From: Candidatus Peregrinibacteria bacterium
GTDB taxonomy: Bacteria > Patescibacteriota > Gracilibacteria > UBA1369 > PNNO01
Reading direction: 5' to 3'
Length of the DNA: 14,269 nt
Assembly (NCBI GenBank): GCA_014728955.1
Contig: WJKT01000007.1
Location: 1-14,269 of the forward strand
This document shows, one piece after another, positions 13,882 through 14,269 of the stretch. Position 1 is the first letter of the stretch. Each line of letters begins with the position of its first letter. Under the pieces are notes generated by a model, which had not been told where the DNA came from, did no database searches, and worked only from the letters and a program-made list of their open reading frames with translations. A program made the position numbers and the translations under genes.

Positions 13882-14269
13882 ATGAGAAAATTTATAAAAC
13901 GAGTAAAATCACTCGCCAAAAAAAATCCCCAACGAATTGTCATGCCTGAAGGCTTTGAACCGCGCGTTTTAAAAGCGGCATCAAAAATAGCCAAAGAAAA
14001 GACGGCCAAACTGATTCTTATAGGAAATCCAGACAAATTAAAAACCATTGCACGTGATGAATCGATCAACGTACCATTTGATAAGCTGGCCATTGTCGAT
14101 CCGCAATCAAAGAAAAAGCAAGTATATGCTGAAGCGCTGTATGAACTTCGCAAAGAAAAAGGGATGACGGAAGAAAAGGCTCTCAAAGTTGTTGAAGATT
14201 TTAATTATTTCGGCACCATGATGGTGCAACTGGGTGAAGCTGACGGTATGGTGTCCGGAACCACTTACC
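13882..14269 (+). CDS. pta: Phosphate acetyltransferase, N-terminal part (cut by window edge)
   Basis: Only the first 129 residues are visible; the gene runs off the right edge. Pta catalyses acetyl-CoA + phosphate = acetyl phosphate + CoA. With acetate kinase it yields ATP during fermentation, a plausible energy route in an organism of reduced metabolism. The match rests on the N-terminal segment RIVMPEGFEPRVLKAA (about 18-33), the strand KLILIGNP (about 43-50), and the segment ending GTMMVQLGEADGMVSG (about 111-126), which is characteristic of the Pta / phosphate butyryltransferase fold. The short N-terminus, with no DRTGG or AAA-like regulatory domain, indicates the compact class. A butyryl enzyme is possible but less likely. 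An extended -10 promoter lies just upstream, so it is probably the first gene of a new transcript. Confidence 0.88.
   Translation, partial: MRKFIKRVKSLAKKNPQRIVMPEGFEPRVLKAASKIAKEKTAKLILIGNPDKLKTIARDESINVPFDKLAIVDPQSKKKQVYAEALYELRKEKGMTEEKALKVVEDFNYFGTMMVQLGEADGMVSGTTY

Noticed and set aside
13830..14186. 118-codon ORF antisense to pta
   Set aside because: It overlaps the pta promoter and the conserved pta coding region, with a composition typical of an antisense shadow.
1..14269. Mobile element, prophage, CRISPR array, toxin-antitoxin or defence genes
   Set aside because: No transposase, integrase, direct-repeat array, paired small toxin-antitoxin genes or sharp composition change was seen.
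1..14269. Alternative genetic code with TGA as Gly or Trp
   Set aside because: All genes read through at full family length under the standard code with no in-frame TGA, so there is no positive evidence for recoding.

Overview
The window reads as ordinary core chromosome of a small-genome bacterium, most likely a member of the Candidate Phyla Radiation / Patescibacteria (Parcubacteria-like). This placement is an inference. It rests on the style of the FtsH, GalU and SecA proteins, the short tightly packed genes, the lack of Shine-Dalgarno motifs, and a small zinc-ribbon hypothetical protein of a type I associate with that group. The DNA is moderately AT-rich. The standard genetic code reads every gene through without interruption. 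No transposase, integrase, phage gene, CRISPR array or tRNA was seen.

Layout. On the + strand, 1-2168 holds the C-terminal part of ftsH (its 5' end lies outside the window), a small heat-shock protein (Hsp20) and galU, packed with gaps of 12 and 2 nt. A near-consensus promoter inside the end of galU drives a TPR protein (2213-2815). Next comes the RNase P RNA gene rnpB (about 2866-3246) with its own promoter. Only 19 nt later starts a polyprenyl-phosphate sugar-1-phosphate transferase (3266-4693). secA (4758-7406) follows, with its own promoter whose -10 box sits in the centre of a palindrome. On the - strand are ftsK (10749-8434) and galE (8428-7433), 5 nt apart and convergent with secA. Divergent from ftsK, gltX (10888-12471) runs on the + strand. 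It is followed by a three-gene operon: a zinc-ribbon protein, a coiled-coil lipoprotein and a PHP-family phosphoesterase, with a promoter inside the end of gltX. The window ends inside a phosphotransacetylase gene (pta) that has an extended -10 promoter.

How the genes fit together. FtsH (membrane protease) and Hsp20 (holdase) form a protein-quality pair. GalU makes UDP-glucose, GalE interconverts it with UDP-galactose, and the sugar transferase could load such a sugar phosphate onto a lipid carrier to start a surface polysaccharide. The remaining core genes are SecA (protein export), FtsK (chromosome segregation), GltX (glutamyl-tRNA synthesis), RNase P (tRNA 5' maturation) and Pta (acetyl-phosphate / acetyl-CoA exchange). 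The least understood part is the 12510-13805 operon.

No clearly novel system is evident. The items most worth a second look are that operon, the absence of Shine-Dalgarno motifs at all twelve visible starts, the palindrome on the secA promoter, and the sugar transferase gene lying directly behind rnpB.
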